A DNA stretch of 64,000 nucleotides from Sphingobacteriales bacterium (GCA_027486795.1 JAIXOI010000027.1:62001-126000), one strand, 5' to 3'; positions 1 through 8,930 are shown, numbered from the stretch's first letter. The notes: generated by a model from the sequence alone, not told the origin. Numbers and translations are program-made.

Positions 1-923
1 CCGTAAGGCGGTATAGCAGGTCTTCCCTAAAATTGTGTTCGGCTACTTCCTTTTCCAGGTCTTTGTTGGTGGCAGCAATAATGCGCACATCCACTTTCGT
101 CTCTTTTGTTTCGCCCACTTTTATAAAAGTGCCGTTTTCCAATACCCTTAACAGTTTGGCTTGCAGATCCATCGGCATTTCGCCAATTTCATCCAAAAAC
201 AAAGTGCCATGATTGGCCGCTTCAAACAGTCCTTTGGCATCTTTGCTTGCCCCAGTAAAAGCCCCAGCCTTGTGTCCGAATAGTTCGCTTTCCATTATAT
301 CATGGCTTACTGCACTGCAGTTTACGGCCACAAAAGGTTTCAATGCTCTATTGCTTTCACTATGTATAGCACTTGCAAATACTTCCTTGCCCGATCCGGT
401 AGGGCCAAGCAATAGTACGGTGGCATCAGTAACCGCTACCTTTTTGGCCATTTTTATGACGTTGGTTATGGCCTCCGATTTCCCAATTACATTATCGAAG
501 CTAAACTTTTTTTGTATTTGGGCCTGCAGCCTACGCAGTTCTTTTTGCAGTACTACCTTCTCTTTGGCCTTTTGCAGCAGCGGAATTAGCTTATCATTGT
601 CGTCGCCCTTTACCAAGTAATCGAACGCCCCGTTTTTAATGGCTCTAACGCCGTCCGCTATATTGCCGTATGCTGTTTGAATGATAATTTCCGTATCAGG
701 CTGTTTATTTTTTAAAATGCTTATGAAATCCACACCATTGCCGTCTGGCAGTTTCACATCACATACAACCAAATCCACCTCCTCATTATCTAATAGTTTT
801 GCAGCCTTGCTCAGGTTTTCCGCCCTTAAAATTTCATACCCTTCATAGACAAGGATACGCGATAACAGCTCCAGTATCTTTATCTCATCTTCGATAATAA
901 GAATAGTAGTGTTCTGTATCATG
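1..923 (-). CDS. NtrC-type sigma-54-dependent response regulator, partial (3' end outside window)
   Basis: The first ~307 codons are present and the C-terminus, including any FIS-type helix-turn-helix, lies outside the window. The start is the ATG read from the complement of 921-923. An N-terminal receiver domain (about residues 5-120) has the acidic pair at 11-12, the probable phospho-acceptor Asp55 (in VVCDVKLPD) and the conserved Lys105 (in DYLVKG). A sigma-54 AAA+ domain follows from about residue 145, with a Walker A GPTGSGKE, an intact GAFTGA loop for sigma-54 contact (about 220-225) and a Walker B LFLDEIGEM. The protein should therefore open sigma-54 promoters when phosphorylated. No cognate kinase is adjacent inside the window; the kinase at 6751-7902 is a separate unit. 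The family call is secure; the specific regulon is unknown. Confidence 0.95.
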
Positions 924-1212
924 AGTGGCTTGAAGATATTCGCGGGTAAAATTAGGAGATTGCAATCTAATCTATAAACAATCGTTCAGAAACACTTACA
1001 TATTGGTGGCTGACGCAGATTTAATGTAGTTAAAACCACTTTTACGTATGTCGGTTCCGACAAAAGTAACTTCCTATCCTACAAGAACAGACGATTATTT
1101 TATCTCCTTGACGAAACTTTAACGCGAGTTTAAGCCAGTAATAAAACCGAATCTTCTTAAAACAGAAAAAAGCCCCAAAGCGTTGCGGTGCAAACATTTT
1201 GAGATGGTGTGT

Positions 1213-1397
1213 GAGGGCTGCGCCGTTCGAACCCTCGTCCAGCCGAGTTGCGGCTATTTTAACAACAAAAAACCCTGCCTCATTGCTGGGGCAGGGTTCA
1301 AAAACGTTCTAACAAGTTACCAATCAACCCTCGCCCAAAGCGAGGCTGGCTATTAACCAGTTAACTAATAACTAAAATGGGTGGAGCTGGAGGGATT
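1213..1397 (-). repeat. Distal partial duplicate of the ssrA 3' end plus terminator (unit A)
   Basis: This ~185-bp block is nearly identical to 1415-1599, giving a period of 202 bp. It contains the tmRNA-derived segment TTCGAACCCTCGTCC (from 1226), a terminator-like hairpin and the 3' acceptor segment GGTGGAGCTGGAGGGA. The tmRNA body is absent, so this is not a second functional gene. Confidence 0.85.
1267..1298 (-). terminator. Duplicated rho-independent terminator (unit A)
   Basis: On the minus strand AACCCTGCC pairs with GGCAGGGTT and is followed by a run of six T. It is the duplicate of the ssrA terminator at 1469-1500 and gives a second stop downstream. Confidence 0.7.
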
Positions 1398-1414
1398 ACT
1401 CGCGAAAAGCTCTT

Positions 1415-1599
1415 GAGGGCTGCGCCGTTCGAACCCTCGTCCAGCCGAGTTGCGGCTATTTTAACAACAAAAAACCCCGCTCCATTGCTGAAGCAGGGTT
1501 AAAAACGTTCTGGCAAGTTACCAAATCAACCCTCGCCCAAGGCGAGGCTGGCTATTAACCAGTTAACTAATAACTAAAATGGGTGGAGCTGGAGGGATT
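1415..1599 (-). repeat. Proximal partial duplicate of the ssrA 3' end plus terminator (unit B)
   Basis: This second copy of the 202-bp-period unit runs directly into the genuine tmRNA 3' end. Between units A and B the tmRNA T-loop sequence is interrupted: GGAGGGA and TTCGAACCC are contiguous in the real gene (about 1591-1606) but are separated by 32 bp at 1396-1427. Confidence 0.85.
1469..1500 (-). terminator. ssrA rho-independent terminator (unit B)
   Basis: On the minus strand the RNA AACCCUGCU pairs with AGCGGGGUU, including one U-G wobble, and is followed by a U tract. It lies about 80 bp beyond the mature tmRNA 3' end and is the natural terminator. Confidence 0.7.
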
Positions 1600-1952
1600 C
1601 GAACCCTCGTCCAGCCGAGTTGTAGATATACCTTCTACATGCTTAGTTACCTGTTAGTTGTGGGGAGAATAGCCGGTCAGGGAACCCACCAACTACTTCC
1701 TTACACCCTTTATCTTACTGCTGCGTCGGGTGAAGCGCAACAGCCAGCACGATCTTCTCGATGCCCCTTCGGCGTACTGAACGTGCCAAGTCTACCAGGG
1801 ACAAAGGCTATCTAATTCCTAGAATTAGGCAGCCATGGCGTAGTTGTACTCGCCGTATAAAAAGAGTGCGTGAGCCGGGATTTACGAGTCAACTCACCTC
1901 TCTCGGCATGCCAGTATAACTTCAATGCTCGCTGTCAATTCCGGTCAGCCCC
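1582..1952 (-). ncRNA. ssrA: Transfer-messenger RNA (tmRNA)
   Basis: The tmRNA rescues stalled ribosomes by trans-translation. The 5' end GGGGCTGACCGG (complement of 1941-1952) pairs with the 3' CAGCTCC to form the acceptor stem. The 3' end carries a tRNA-like T arm with GGTTCGAATCC. The length of about 371 nt is typical of one-piece tmRNA. The internal tag frame lies at the complement of 1825-1854 and reads GEYNYAMAA followed by TAA. After the acceptor stem and discriminator A only CC is encoded in register, because the next base is C, so the final A is probably added after transcription. The tag ends AMAA, where the usual ending is ALAA. Confidence 0.95.
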
Positions 1953-2136
1953 AAAAAAATATGAAAGAACGTTTTTCACTTGTGCACGGCGCATTATCCG
2001 CAGCCCAAAGTTATAGATACAATGGAGTAAACGATTTTAAAGTTCCGTGGGTGTAAAGGTACTTGATTTTGCGATGAATGCATTGTTTGCATCGAAAGCA
2101 AAATGCATAACTTTACGCGCACAGAAACCAGAAACA

Positions 2137-3348
2137 ATGAGTGAAGTAAAAATTGGCATTATACGTGAAATGAAAATGCCGCCCGATAGCCGAGTGGTGC
2201 TTACCCCGGCGCAATGCGCTCAGCTTCAAAACCAATACCCTCAATTGAATATTACCGTGCAACGCAGTCCAGGCCGCTGCTACACCGATGCTGAATATGA
2301 AGCAGCAGGGGTAACACTTGTAAATGATATGTACGATAGGGAAATACTAATAGGCGTAAAAGAAATACCCATTTCGGCCATTGTACCGCATCGCACATAC
2401 CTTTGCTTTTCTCATACACACAAAAAACAGTTGAACAACCGCCCCTTGCTCCAAGCGTTTATTGAGAAAGGCGTAAAATTGGTTGATTATGAACTACTAA
2501 CTGATGCCAACCATAACCGTGTAATAGCCTTTGGGTACTTTGCTGGGCTGGTAGGTGCGCACAATGGCTTGCTTACTTGGGGTAAACGCACCGGTAAACT
2601 CAACCTAAAGCGGGTAAAAGACTATGCCGACTTTGCCGCCAAAAAGGAAGACTACAAAAAGATAAGCATACCGCCCTTAAAAATAGTGCTTACTGGTAGC
2701 GGTCGTGTAGCCAGCGGCGCAAAAGAAATACTGGACCTGCTGCGCATAAAGCAAATAACTAAAGAAGAATACCTGCAAATTGACGAGCCTACCGAGGCTG
2801 TGTATGTGCAACTCAATACGCACGAAATCTATCAGCATCTTGGTGGCAAACTTTTCTATATGGACCACTTTGTGCAAAATCCGCAAGATTATGGCAGCGT
2901 GTTCGCCCCATATTATCGCAGTACCGATTTGCTGATTAATGCCATCTACTGGGACCCTAAAGCACCACGCTACTTTACGTTGGACGAAATGGCCCAGTCC
3001 GATTTCCGGATTCGTACTATTGCCGATATTACTTGCGACATCGGCGGCAGTGTGCCGGCCACCTTGCGCGCCACCACCATTGCCGAGCCATTTATGGGCT
3101 ATGACCCCATTACCCAGCAAGAGACGGAACCCTTCCAGCCCAACAGCATTGACATTATGAGCATCGACAACCTGCCCAATGAGCTTCCCCGCGATGCCTC
3201 ACAGGCCTTTGGAGAGATGTTTATAGCACATGTACTGCCCGAATTGATTGGCGAAAAGCCAGGTGATATGATTGCTCGCGCCACCATATGCGAAGGCGGG
3301 CAATTGGGTAGGGATTTTGAGTATTTGAGGGAGTGGGTAGTGGGGTAG
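2137..3348 (+). CDS. NAD(P)-dependent dehydrogenase of the saccharopine/alanine dehydrogenase family
   Basis: The protein has about 403 residues. The ATG at 2137 was preferred to an upstream GTG at 2047 because family homology begins at KIGIIREMKMPP. The N-terminal half matches the AlaDh/PNT N-terminal domain, with the substrate-loop-like PPDSRVVLTP and the VKLVDYELLTD region. A Rossmann-like segment LTGSGRVASGAKE follows about mid-protein and should bind NAD(P). Proteins of this type in Bacteroidota are annotated as alanine dehydrogenase or lysine-forming saccharopine dehydrogenase; sequence alone does not decide the substrate. The gene converges with the aminotransferase at 3352-4581, with only 3 bp between the two stop codons, so their transcripts must overlap. 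The protein is cytoplasmic, with no signal peptide. Confidence 0.8.
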   Translation: MSEVKIGIIREMKMPPDSRVVLTPAQCAQLQNQYPQLNITVQRSPGRCYTDAEYEAAGVTLVNDMYDREILIGVKEIPISAIVPHRTYLCFSHTHKKQLNNRPLLQAFIEKGVKLVDYELLTDANHNRVIAFGYFAGLVGAHNGLLTWGKRTGKLNLKRVKDYADFAAKKEDYKKISIPPLKIVLTGSGRVASGAKEILDLLRIKQITKEEYLQIDEPTEAVYVQLNTHEIYQHLGGKLFYMDHFVQNPQDYGSVFAPYYRSTDLLINAIYWDPKAPRYFTLDEMAQSDFRIRTIADITCDIGGSVPATLRATTIAEPFMGYDPITQQETEPFQPNSIDIMSIDNLPNELPRDASQAFGEMFIAHVLPELIGEKPGDMIARATICEGGQLGRDFEYLREWVVG

Positions 3349-3351
3349 TGA

Positions 3352-4581
3352 TTACTTTGCATCCGATTCCTCATATCTTACTACTGCGCTCCTACCCGGA
3401 TAAACCTCCAATGCCTTTTCCAACACGGTAAGCGCACCAGCAAGGTCTTCCAGTTTCAGCACATAAGCTATACGCACTTCATGTAAGCCTAGTCCAGGTG
3501 TGGCATAAAAGCCCGTGGCGGGAGCCATCATTACCGTGCGGCCCTCGTAGTTGAAAGACTCCAACATCCATTGGCAGAAGATGTCGCTGTTATCAATAGG
3601 CAATTGCGCCACAGCATAGAAGGCGCCGCCTGGGTTCGGGCAGTATACGCCCGGTATGCGGTTCAATCCTTCAATCAACAAATCTCGGCGGCGGGTGTAT
3701 TCTTCCAGTACTTCGTCAAAATAGCTCTGCGGCACATCCACGGCGGCCTCGGCGGCTACCTGCTCAATGGTAGGCGGGCTTAGGCGCGCTTGTGCAAACT
3801 TGAGGGCGGTGGCCATTACTTCTTTATTGCGGGTTACTAAGGCACCTATACGGGCCCCGCAAGCACTGTAACGCTTGCTTACACTATCAATCACTATCGC
3901 GTTCTGGTCGATGCCATCCAAGGTAAGGATGCTGGTATGTTTCAAGCCATCGTAACAAAACTCTCGGTACACCTCATCGGCAAATAGGAATAAATCGTGC
4001 TTCAACACCAAGTCGCGCAAGGCAAGCAACTCCTCTTTGCTATACAAATAGCCTGTAGGATTGTTTGGGTTGCAGATAAGGATGGCCTTCGTTTTAGGGG
4101 TAATCAGCTTCTCAAACTCACTAGCATCGGGCAGGGCAAAACCATTCTCAATATGTGCCGTAATAGGCTTTACGACAATATTGCCCGCCGTGGCGAAACC
4201 ATTGTAGTTGGCATAAAATGGCTCAGGAATAATGATTTCATCGCCCGCATCCAAACAACTGAACAAGCCAAAGGTAATTGCCTCTGAACCGCCAGTAGTT
4301 ATCATCAACTCGGTAAAGTCAACGTTGATTCCGTTCTTTTGGTAGTAAGTGGCCAGCTTGCGACGGTAGCTTTCGTTACCAGCTGAGTGGCTATATTCCA
4401 GCACTTTATGGTCGAAATTATGCACCGCATCCAGCATTTGCTGCGGAGTAGCAATATCGGGTTGCCCTATATTGAGGTGGTATATTTTTACGCCGGCTGC
4501 TTTGGCCTTCTCCGCATACGGTACCAGCTTCCTAATGGGCGAAGCGGGCATGTTCTTTCCTTTGTTTGATATTGAAGGCAT
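3352..4581 (-). CDS. Pyridoxal-phosphate-dependent aminotransferase, class I/II
   Basis: About 409 residues from the ATG at 4581 (MPSISNKGKNMPASP). A longer reading frame to 4671 adds a hydrophobic stretch that does not belong to the fold. The PLP lysine is in the motif SVSKRYSACGARIG, preceded by the conserved NPNNPTGYLYS loop and by the DEVYREFCYDG segment that contacts the cofactor ring. The C-terminal FYATPGLGLHEVRIAYV contributes the substrate carboxylate-binding Arg. These features place it with aspartate/tyrosine-type aminotransferases (AspC/AAT I-gamma-like). It would transfer amino groups between 2-oxoglutarate and an amino acid in the cytoplasm. The exact amino acid is not determined by what can be seen. 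Confidence 0.88.
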   Translation of the reverse strand: MPSISNKGKNMPASPIRKLVPYAEKAKAAGVKIYHLNIGQPDIATPQQMLDAVHNFDHKVLEYSHSAGNESYRRKLATYYQKNGINVDFTELMITTGGSEAITFGLFSCLDAGDEIIIPEPFYANYNGFATAGNIVVKPITAHIENGFALPDASEFEKLITPKTKAILICNPNNPTGYLYSKEELLALRDLVLKHDLFLFADEVYREFCYDGLKHTSILTLDGIDQNAIVIDSVSKRYSACGARIGALVTRNKEVMATALKFAQARLSPPTIEQVAAEAAVDVPQSYFDEVLEEYTRRRDLLIEGLNRIPGVYCPNPGGAFYAVAQLPIDNSDIFCQWMLESFNYEGRTVMMAPATGFYATPGLGLHEVRIAYVLKLEDLAGALTVLEKALEVYPGRSAVVRYEESDAK

Positions 4582-4686
4582 GGAAGCAAATGAGAAATAT
4601 GAAATAACAAATGACAGACAAATTTCCGCATAAAATCCGTAAATCTTACCGTTTCCTATTGCTGCCTTCAAATTTCAAATTTAAAC

Positions 4687-5115
4687 TTATGGTTTCACCA
4701 TGCTAGGTTCCTTTTGTGGCACGCCGTCATTTGTTGGAGCGGCAATTACCATTCCTTTAATAAAAATGCGCTTGGTACCTTCGGTAGCGTTACTGGTTAC
4801 GGTAATGGCTTTATTAAACGGGCCAGCATTGGCAGCATTGAAAGTGGCTTTGATGACAGCCGTTTCGCCAGGCGCAATGGGCTCTTGTGGCCACTCAGGT
4901 GTCGTACAGCCACATGATGGTTTTACGTTGGCCAATATTAAGTCGGCTTTACCGGTATTGGTAAATTTAAACTCTACCGTTACAGGTTTGCCTTGGGGTA
5001 TATCGCCAAAGTTGTGGCTTTCGGTGGCAAAGGTCAATACAGGGGCATCGCCTTGGGCTTTTGCGCCAACAAACGAAGCAAATACTATTAAAAAACTCAA
5101 AACAACTGTTTTCAT
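4687..5115 (-). CDS. DUF1573 domain-containing exported protein
   Basis: 142 residues with a clear signal peptide (cleavage near GAKAQ). The rest is one DUF1573/ASH-type immunoglobulin-like domain: FATESHNFGDIPQGKPV, then FKFTNTGKADL and the hallmark VKPSCGCTTPEWP, and finally ITVTSNATEG. DUF1573 proteins are common exported proteins of Bacteroidota with no firmly assigned biochemical role. The gene is divergent from the YceI gene at 5383 across about 270 bp that must hold both promoters. Confidence 0.9.
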   Translation of the reverse strand: MKTVVLSFLIVFASFVGAKAQGDAPVLTFATESHNFGDIPQGKPVTVEFKFTNTGKADLILANVKPSCGCTTPEWPQEPIAPGETAVIKATFNAANAGPFNKAITVTSNATEGTKRIFIKGMVIAAPTNDGVPQKEPSMVKP

Positions 5116-5148
5116 AACCGTGCTTTTTCTAAATTTTAGATATTACTA

Positions 5149-5176
5149 CAAATATAGTATAACCTTGACGCCAATT
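5149..5176 (-). promoter_or_regulatory. Candidate Bacteroidota promoter for the DUF1573 gene
   Basis: The minus strand reads TATATTTG at 5156-5149, a perfect TAnnTTTG -7 box. An ATTG lies upstream, at a spacing somewhat shorter than the usual -33 arrangement. The start codon is about 35 bp downstream. This is a motif match only. Confidence 0.4.
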
Positions 5177-5382
5177 TGATAAAAATGGATGCGCGCAATA
5201 ACTTTAACAACCCTTAACGTATACGGGCGTTCACAAGAGGTATTTATTTTTTCTTGTTGATTATCAAGCACTTAATACAAACCCTTGAAGTGCTACTGAA
5301 CTATTATCCTATTAATGTTGTAACATTGATTATCAAGCTGATTATTTCTTCCTTTACAAACAAAAAATCTAAACATCGTATT

Positions 5383-5982
5383 ATGAAAAACTTTAAAACT
5401 TTGGCCCTTACCTTATTAGTTTTGGTATCGGCTGGAACCTTGTCGGCACAAACAATATTTGAAGCCAACCCAGCAAAAAGTACCCTAAAATGGTTGGCTA
5501 AAAAAGTAACTGGCCAACACGATGGCACAGTGGCTGTAAAAAGCGGTAGCTTAACTGTTAACGGTGGCGAAGTAACTGGCGGTAACTTTGTGCTGGACAT
5601 GACCACCATTAAGGTGACCGACATTGCTGACCCAGAAACAAACGGAAAATTGGTAGGCCACTTAAACTCTGACGATTTCTTCTCGGTTGAGAAGCACAAA
5701 GAGGCCAATTTTACCATTACCAAAGTAGTTGCTAAAAAAAGCGCCGACGGCTCTACGCACGAAATTACTGGTAACCTAACTATTAAAGGTATTACAAACA
5801 GCATTACCTTCCCTGCAAAAGTAAACTTGAGAAGCTCAGGCTTTATTGCAACCGCTAAATTTAACATCGACCGCACCAAGTGGGATATTAAATATGGCTC
5901 ATCAAATTTCTTTGCTGGTATAGGCGACAAAGCCATTTACGATGATATTGCTTTCGATTTGTACATTACCTCAGTAAAATAA
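5383..5982 (+). CDS. YceI family lipocalin-like exported protein
   Basis: About 199 residues from the ATG at 5383. An upstream in-frame codon at 5254 would put a non-homologous tail before the signal peptide, so the start MKNFKTLALTLL, with cleavage near LSAQ, was chosen. The YceI domain runs from the STLKWLAKKVTGQHDGTV strand through VGHLNSDDFFSVEKHKEANF to the C-terminal FNIDRTKWDIKYGS block, all diagnostic for the family. YceI proteins are eight-stranded antiparallel barrels that bind amphiphilic or isoprenoid ligands in the periplasm. The gene stands alone and ends in a strong terminator. Confidence 0.93.
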   Translation: MKNFKTLALTLLVLVSAGTLSAQTIFEANPAKSTLKWLAKKVTGQHDGTVAVKSGSLTVNGGEVTGGNFVLDMTTIKVTDIADPETNGKLVGHLNSDDFFSVEKHKEANFTITKVVAKKSADGSTHEITGNLTIKGITNSITFPAKVNLRSSGFIATAKFNIDRTKWDIKYGSSNFFAGIGDKAIYDDIAFDLYITSVK

Positions 5983-6000
5983 CCATAAGAGTTAGTTTTA

Positions 6001-6031
6001 GGCCCCAGTGTATCGCACTGGGGCTTTTTTT
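6001..6031 (+). terminator. Rho-independent terminator after the YceI gene
   Basis: A perfect 9-bp stem GCCCCAGTG/CACTGGGGC closes a 5-nt loop TATCG and is followed by seven T. Confidence 0.92.
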
Positions 6032-6141
6032 GTGCCTAAATGGAACCCTAAGCGTTCAAAAACGTTGTATACATTACATTGCGCTTTAAATGGTACAATT
6101 GTATAACTTTAAGTGAACTATTACATAAACCATCTATTATT

Positions 6142-6645
6142 ATGTCGAAAGGAACCAAAGACAAGAAGAGCGAGAAATTGAACCATATTGGCCTTGATAG
6201 TGCAAAAGCTAATGAACTGGCCAGCAAACTCAATGATCTGTTGGCCAACTACCACGTGTTTTACATGAATGCCCGCGGATACCATTACAATATACGAGGC
6301 GAGAAGTTTTTTGAGCTGCACCTAAAGTTTGAAGAACTATATACTGACTTGATACTGAAAGCAGATGAAATTGCCGAGCGCATTCTTACCCTTGGCGAAA
6401 CGCCTACTCACGCTTACAGCGGATACTTGAAAATCTCGGAGATTAAGGAGAAACAAAACGTAGATAGCCCTAAAGAAGCGGTTACTGAAATTTTGCAATC
6501 GTTTGCACTATTGCTTGCCAAACAGCGTGTGCTATTGAGCCTCAGTGCTGAAGCCAACGATGAAGGAACTAACGCACAAATGAGCGATTACATTCGCGCC
6601 CAAGAAAAGTTAGTGTGGATGTACAGTGCCTTTTTGGGAAAGTGA
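6142..6645 (+). CDS. dps: Dps-like ferritin family DNA-protection protein
   Basis: 167 residues from the ATG at 6142 (MSKGTKDKK). The lysine-rich N-terminal tail resembles the DNA-binding tails of Dps. The four-helix ferritin-like core contains the Dps signature ARGYHYNIRGEKFFELH, then LKFEELYTDLILKADEIAERILTLG, corresponding to the His, Asp/Glu and Glu ligands of the inter-subunit ferroxidase site. Dps dodecamers oxidise and store iron using peroxide and protect DNA. The gene converges with the histidine kinase at 6751-7902, and an inverted-repeat block lies between them. Confidence 0.9.
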   Translation: MSKGTKDKKSEKLNHIGLDSAKANELASKLNDLLANYHVFYMNARGYHYNIRGEKFFELHLKFEELYTDLILKADEIAERILTLGETPTHAYSGYLKISEIKEKQNVDSPKEAVTEILQSFALLLAKQRVLLSLSAEANDEGTNAQMSDYIRAQEKLVWMYSAFLGK

Positions 6646-6648
6646 TGC

Positions 6649-6754
6649 TGATAATTTGAAAATTTGAAGATGTGCTAATTTGAAAATGGTGTTTCAGATA
6701 ACATGAATCACAACTCAATTTTCAAATTTTCAAATTAGCACATTTTCAAATTAA
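6649..6754. repeat. Inverted pair of 7-bp-period AT-rich arrays
   Basis: The left arm (6649-6687) is built from heptamer-like words such as AATTTGA AAATTTG around a GATGTGCTAATTTG core. The right arm (6713-6754) is its near-complete reverse complement, with TTTTCAAATTAGCACATTTTC. The structure separates two convergent genes and overlaps the histidine-kinase stop, so it may act as a bidirectional terminator. Confidence 0.75.
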
Positions 6755-7902
6755 CTAAGCGCCAATACCACCCTAAAGGTAGTGCCTTTGTTCTCGGCGG
6801 TTTCTTTTACGAATATTTTGCCCCCATGGTATTGCTCTACAATACGTTTGGCAAGTGCCAAGCCAAGGCCCCAGCCGCGTTTTTTGGTGCTAAACCCTGG
6901 TTGGAAAACCATTTTCGACTTTCCTTTTGGTATGCCCTTGCCTGTATCAGCAATATCAATATATACTTTACCATCTTCGGCATAGGCACTAATGGTAATA
7001 GTACCGATGCCTTCCATAGCATCTAAAGCGTTTTTTAAAAGGTTCTCCATAACCCACTCAAACAAAGGTGGGTTGAGCAGCACTTGCACATTGTCGGGCA
7101 AGTTTATCTCAAAGTTCACTTGATTAGATACGCGAGTTTCAATGTAATTAATGCTTTTACCAAGCATCTCTTTAATATCGTGAGGTTCTAAGCCAGGCTT
7201 TGAGCCTATTTTAGAAAAGCGTTCCGCAATTATCTCCAAACGGTTTACGTCTTTTTCCAATTCCATTGTTACATGCTCCTGCTCGGGCGCCGTTTCGCGC
7301 AAATACTCTACCCAAGCCATAAGCGACGAAATTGGGGTGCCCAATTGGTGGGCCGTTTCTTTGGCCATGCCAACCCACAGGCGGTTTTGCTCAGATATAC
7401 GGGTGGTGCTAAGGGTAATGTAACCCACCAACACAAACAATGCAATAACGCCCAACTGAATCCAAGGGAAATAGCGCAATTGCACTAATTGAAAAGAATC
7501 TTTGTAATAAATATAATTAAAGTCGCCAGGAGAAATCTCAATTTCAATGGGTGGCATACCGCCTTTCATCTCAAAAAGCTGGTTGGGTAGGTAATTGGGG
7601 TCGTTAATGGCCTTCAACGAATCCAAGTTTCTGGAATCGATAATATTGTCATCGCCATCCGTTAATATCATGGGCACACTGTTATTGTTGCGTATCACTT
7701 CAAACAGGAAACCGATATCTGTGTTTTCATCGGCTAAGTTGAGGTTTCGGTAGGCATCGGCCCAAAGCTTTACTTTATTGCGCTCTTGCTCGGCCAAATC
7801 GCTTGCCAGCCAATTAGTGTACACCAATGATATAACCACAATCATTAAAGCCGAAAGCAGAAACAGCACTTTTATCCTCGATTGGCTCTCATATAAGTTC
7901 AT
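6751..7902 (-). CDS. Sensor histidine kinase, membrane-bound, no HAMP
   Basis: 383 residues. One transmembrane helix lies near residues 10-30 and a second near 147-168, enclosing a periplasmic sensor segment of about 115 residues with no recognised fold. The H-box is KETAHQLGTPISSL, with the phospho-accepting His near residue 185. It is followed by an N-box ENLLKNALDAM, a G1 box DTGKGIP, an F-like GFSTKKRGWG and a G2 box GLGLALAKRI, so the kinase core is complete. The variant H-box AHQLGTP is common in Bacteroidota. It lies 33 bp downstream of the SGNH gene on the same strand and may share its transcript. No response regulator is adjacent. Confidence 0.92.
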   Translation of the reverse strand: MNLYESQSRIKVLFLLSALMIVVISLVYTNWLASDLAEQERNKVKLWADAYRNLNLADENTDIGFLFEVIRNNNSVPMILTDGDDNIIDSRNLDSLKAINDPNYLPNQLFEMKGGMPPIEIEISPGDFNYIYYKDSFQLVQLRYFPWIQLGVIALFVLVGYITLSTTRISEQNRLWVGMAKETAHQLGTPISSLMAWVEYLRETAPEQEHVTMELEKDVNRLEIIAERFSKIGSKPGLEPHDIKEMLGKSINYIETRVSNQVNFEINLPDNVQVLLNPPLFEWVMENLLKNALDAMEGIGTITISAYAEDGKVYIDIADTGKGIPKGKSKMVFQPGFSTKKRGWGLGLALAKRIVEQYHGGKIFVKETAENKGTTFRVVLALS

Positions 7903-7935
7903 ACTGAAAAATAAGAATTCTTGTGATGTAAAGTA

Positions 7936-8928
7936 TCATTTACCCTTTAAGCGGGTAATAACCGTGCCTTGATGCTCGCCATTGCCAAAAATAGGCCCTA
8001 ACAACTTTTGCGCGGCCAAGCTGGTAGTGTGCTGGCTATCGTAAAAGTTGGTAGTATCCCTACTAAACGTATTTCGGTACATAAAATGATGTACAGTATC
8101 AAAAACCGAAACGGCATCGTCAATCCATCGTTGCCGTTCATCCCACAAATCCATTTCGGTGAGCATGGCTAGTAAGGGTTCGCTATCAGGAGTGGTAAAT
8201 ACCACGAAACGAGTATTTGGGAAACTATCCCTCAGTTGCTGATACATAATGGGTAAGCTGTCGCGGTAAACGTAGTTGCCATATGACAGGTTCTGGAATA
8301 TGGCTAACTGATCGTGAATGCGCTTTTGGCGCACTGTTTCGGTAAAGCCAAACTCGTGTTTATTGCCTTCGCGGTCATACAGGGGCTTATCTGTTGGTGG
8401 CACTCCCCTATTGTATGCCAATGTACCTATGGATTGCTTAAAAACATCAAAACTAAACAACGAGCGCATCCTGTAAAATGGCGAACGCACCTCAACCACA
8501 TAGCTAGCAGCAGGTTGGTAGGCATGTTTCTCGTTGGCATTGCTTCCCCAAAAATCGAGACCGATAACAACCAATTTAGGCTTTTTGCCTAGCAAGGTTT
8601 CCCATACTTGCAGCCAGCCGATGTATTCATCGGGCCCCATGTTGTTGGCCGCAAGGTTTATGCATTGATAACCTTTGATAACTTTAGGGGATACGTATGT
8701 AGTGCGGCTACTACCCAATATCACACAGTCGCAATCGGCAGGTGGATGAAAGGCCAAGCGGTTGGTCTTTTGCTGGCGCTCATTAAAGCCATAAGTATAT
8801 TCCATTCCACCATTTACCTTATGGTAAAACAACCAAGCAGGGTCGGCCCAATAGTTGAAAGCAGCCACTGCCCCGAGCAACATACCCGTGAACAATAGCA
8901 CAATCAAAAACCAAAGGCTCCGTTTCAT
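7936..8928 (-). CDS. SGNH-like membrane-anchored protein, partner of the MBOAT acyltransferase
   Basis: 330 residues with an N-terminal membrane anchor (about 5-25). An SGNH-type block I ILGSSRTTYV occurs near residue 70, and a C-terminal DSQHTT supplies a DxxH-like Asp/His pair near residue 305. This arrangement resembles DltD and AlgX/AlgJ-type proteins, which act extracytoplasmically with a membrane-bound O-acyltransferase to acylate a polymer. The MBOAT gene lies immediately upstream, with 2 bp between them, which strongly supports joint function. The polymer is unknown. No single family name can be given with confidence from what is visible. Confidence 0.7.
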   Translation of the reverse strand: MKRSLWFLIVLLFTGMLLGAVAAFNYWADPAWLFYHKVNGGMEYTYGFNERQQKTNRLAFHPPADCDCVILGSSRTTYVSPKVIKGYQCINLAANNMGPDEYIGWLQVWETLLGKKPKLVVIGLDFWGSNANEKHAYQPAASYVVEVRSPFYRMRSLFSFDVFKQSIGTLAYNRGVPPTDKPLYDREGNKHEFGFTETVRQKRIHDQLAIFQNLSYGNYVYRDSLPIMYQQLRDSFPNTRFVVFTTPDSEPLLAMLTEMDLWDERQRWIDDAVSVFDTVHHFMYRNTFSRDTTNFYDSQHTTSLAAQKLLGPIFGNGEHQGTVITRLKGK

Positions 8929-8930
8929 CG

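Noticed and set aside
923-1200. Sigma-54 promoter upstream of the NtrC-type gene
   Set aside because: No TGGCAC-N5-TTGC-like sequence was found in either orientation.
1213-1397. A second tmRNA or tRNA gene downstream of ssrA
   Set aside because: Only the T-arm and acceptor pieces are duplicated, and the T-loop copy is split by 32 bp. No D arm, tag or 5' half is present.
2677-3120. Minus-strand 147-codon frame opposite the dehydrogenase gene
   Set aside because: It is the antisense of a well-supported enzyme and its translation has no recognisable domain.
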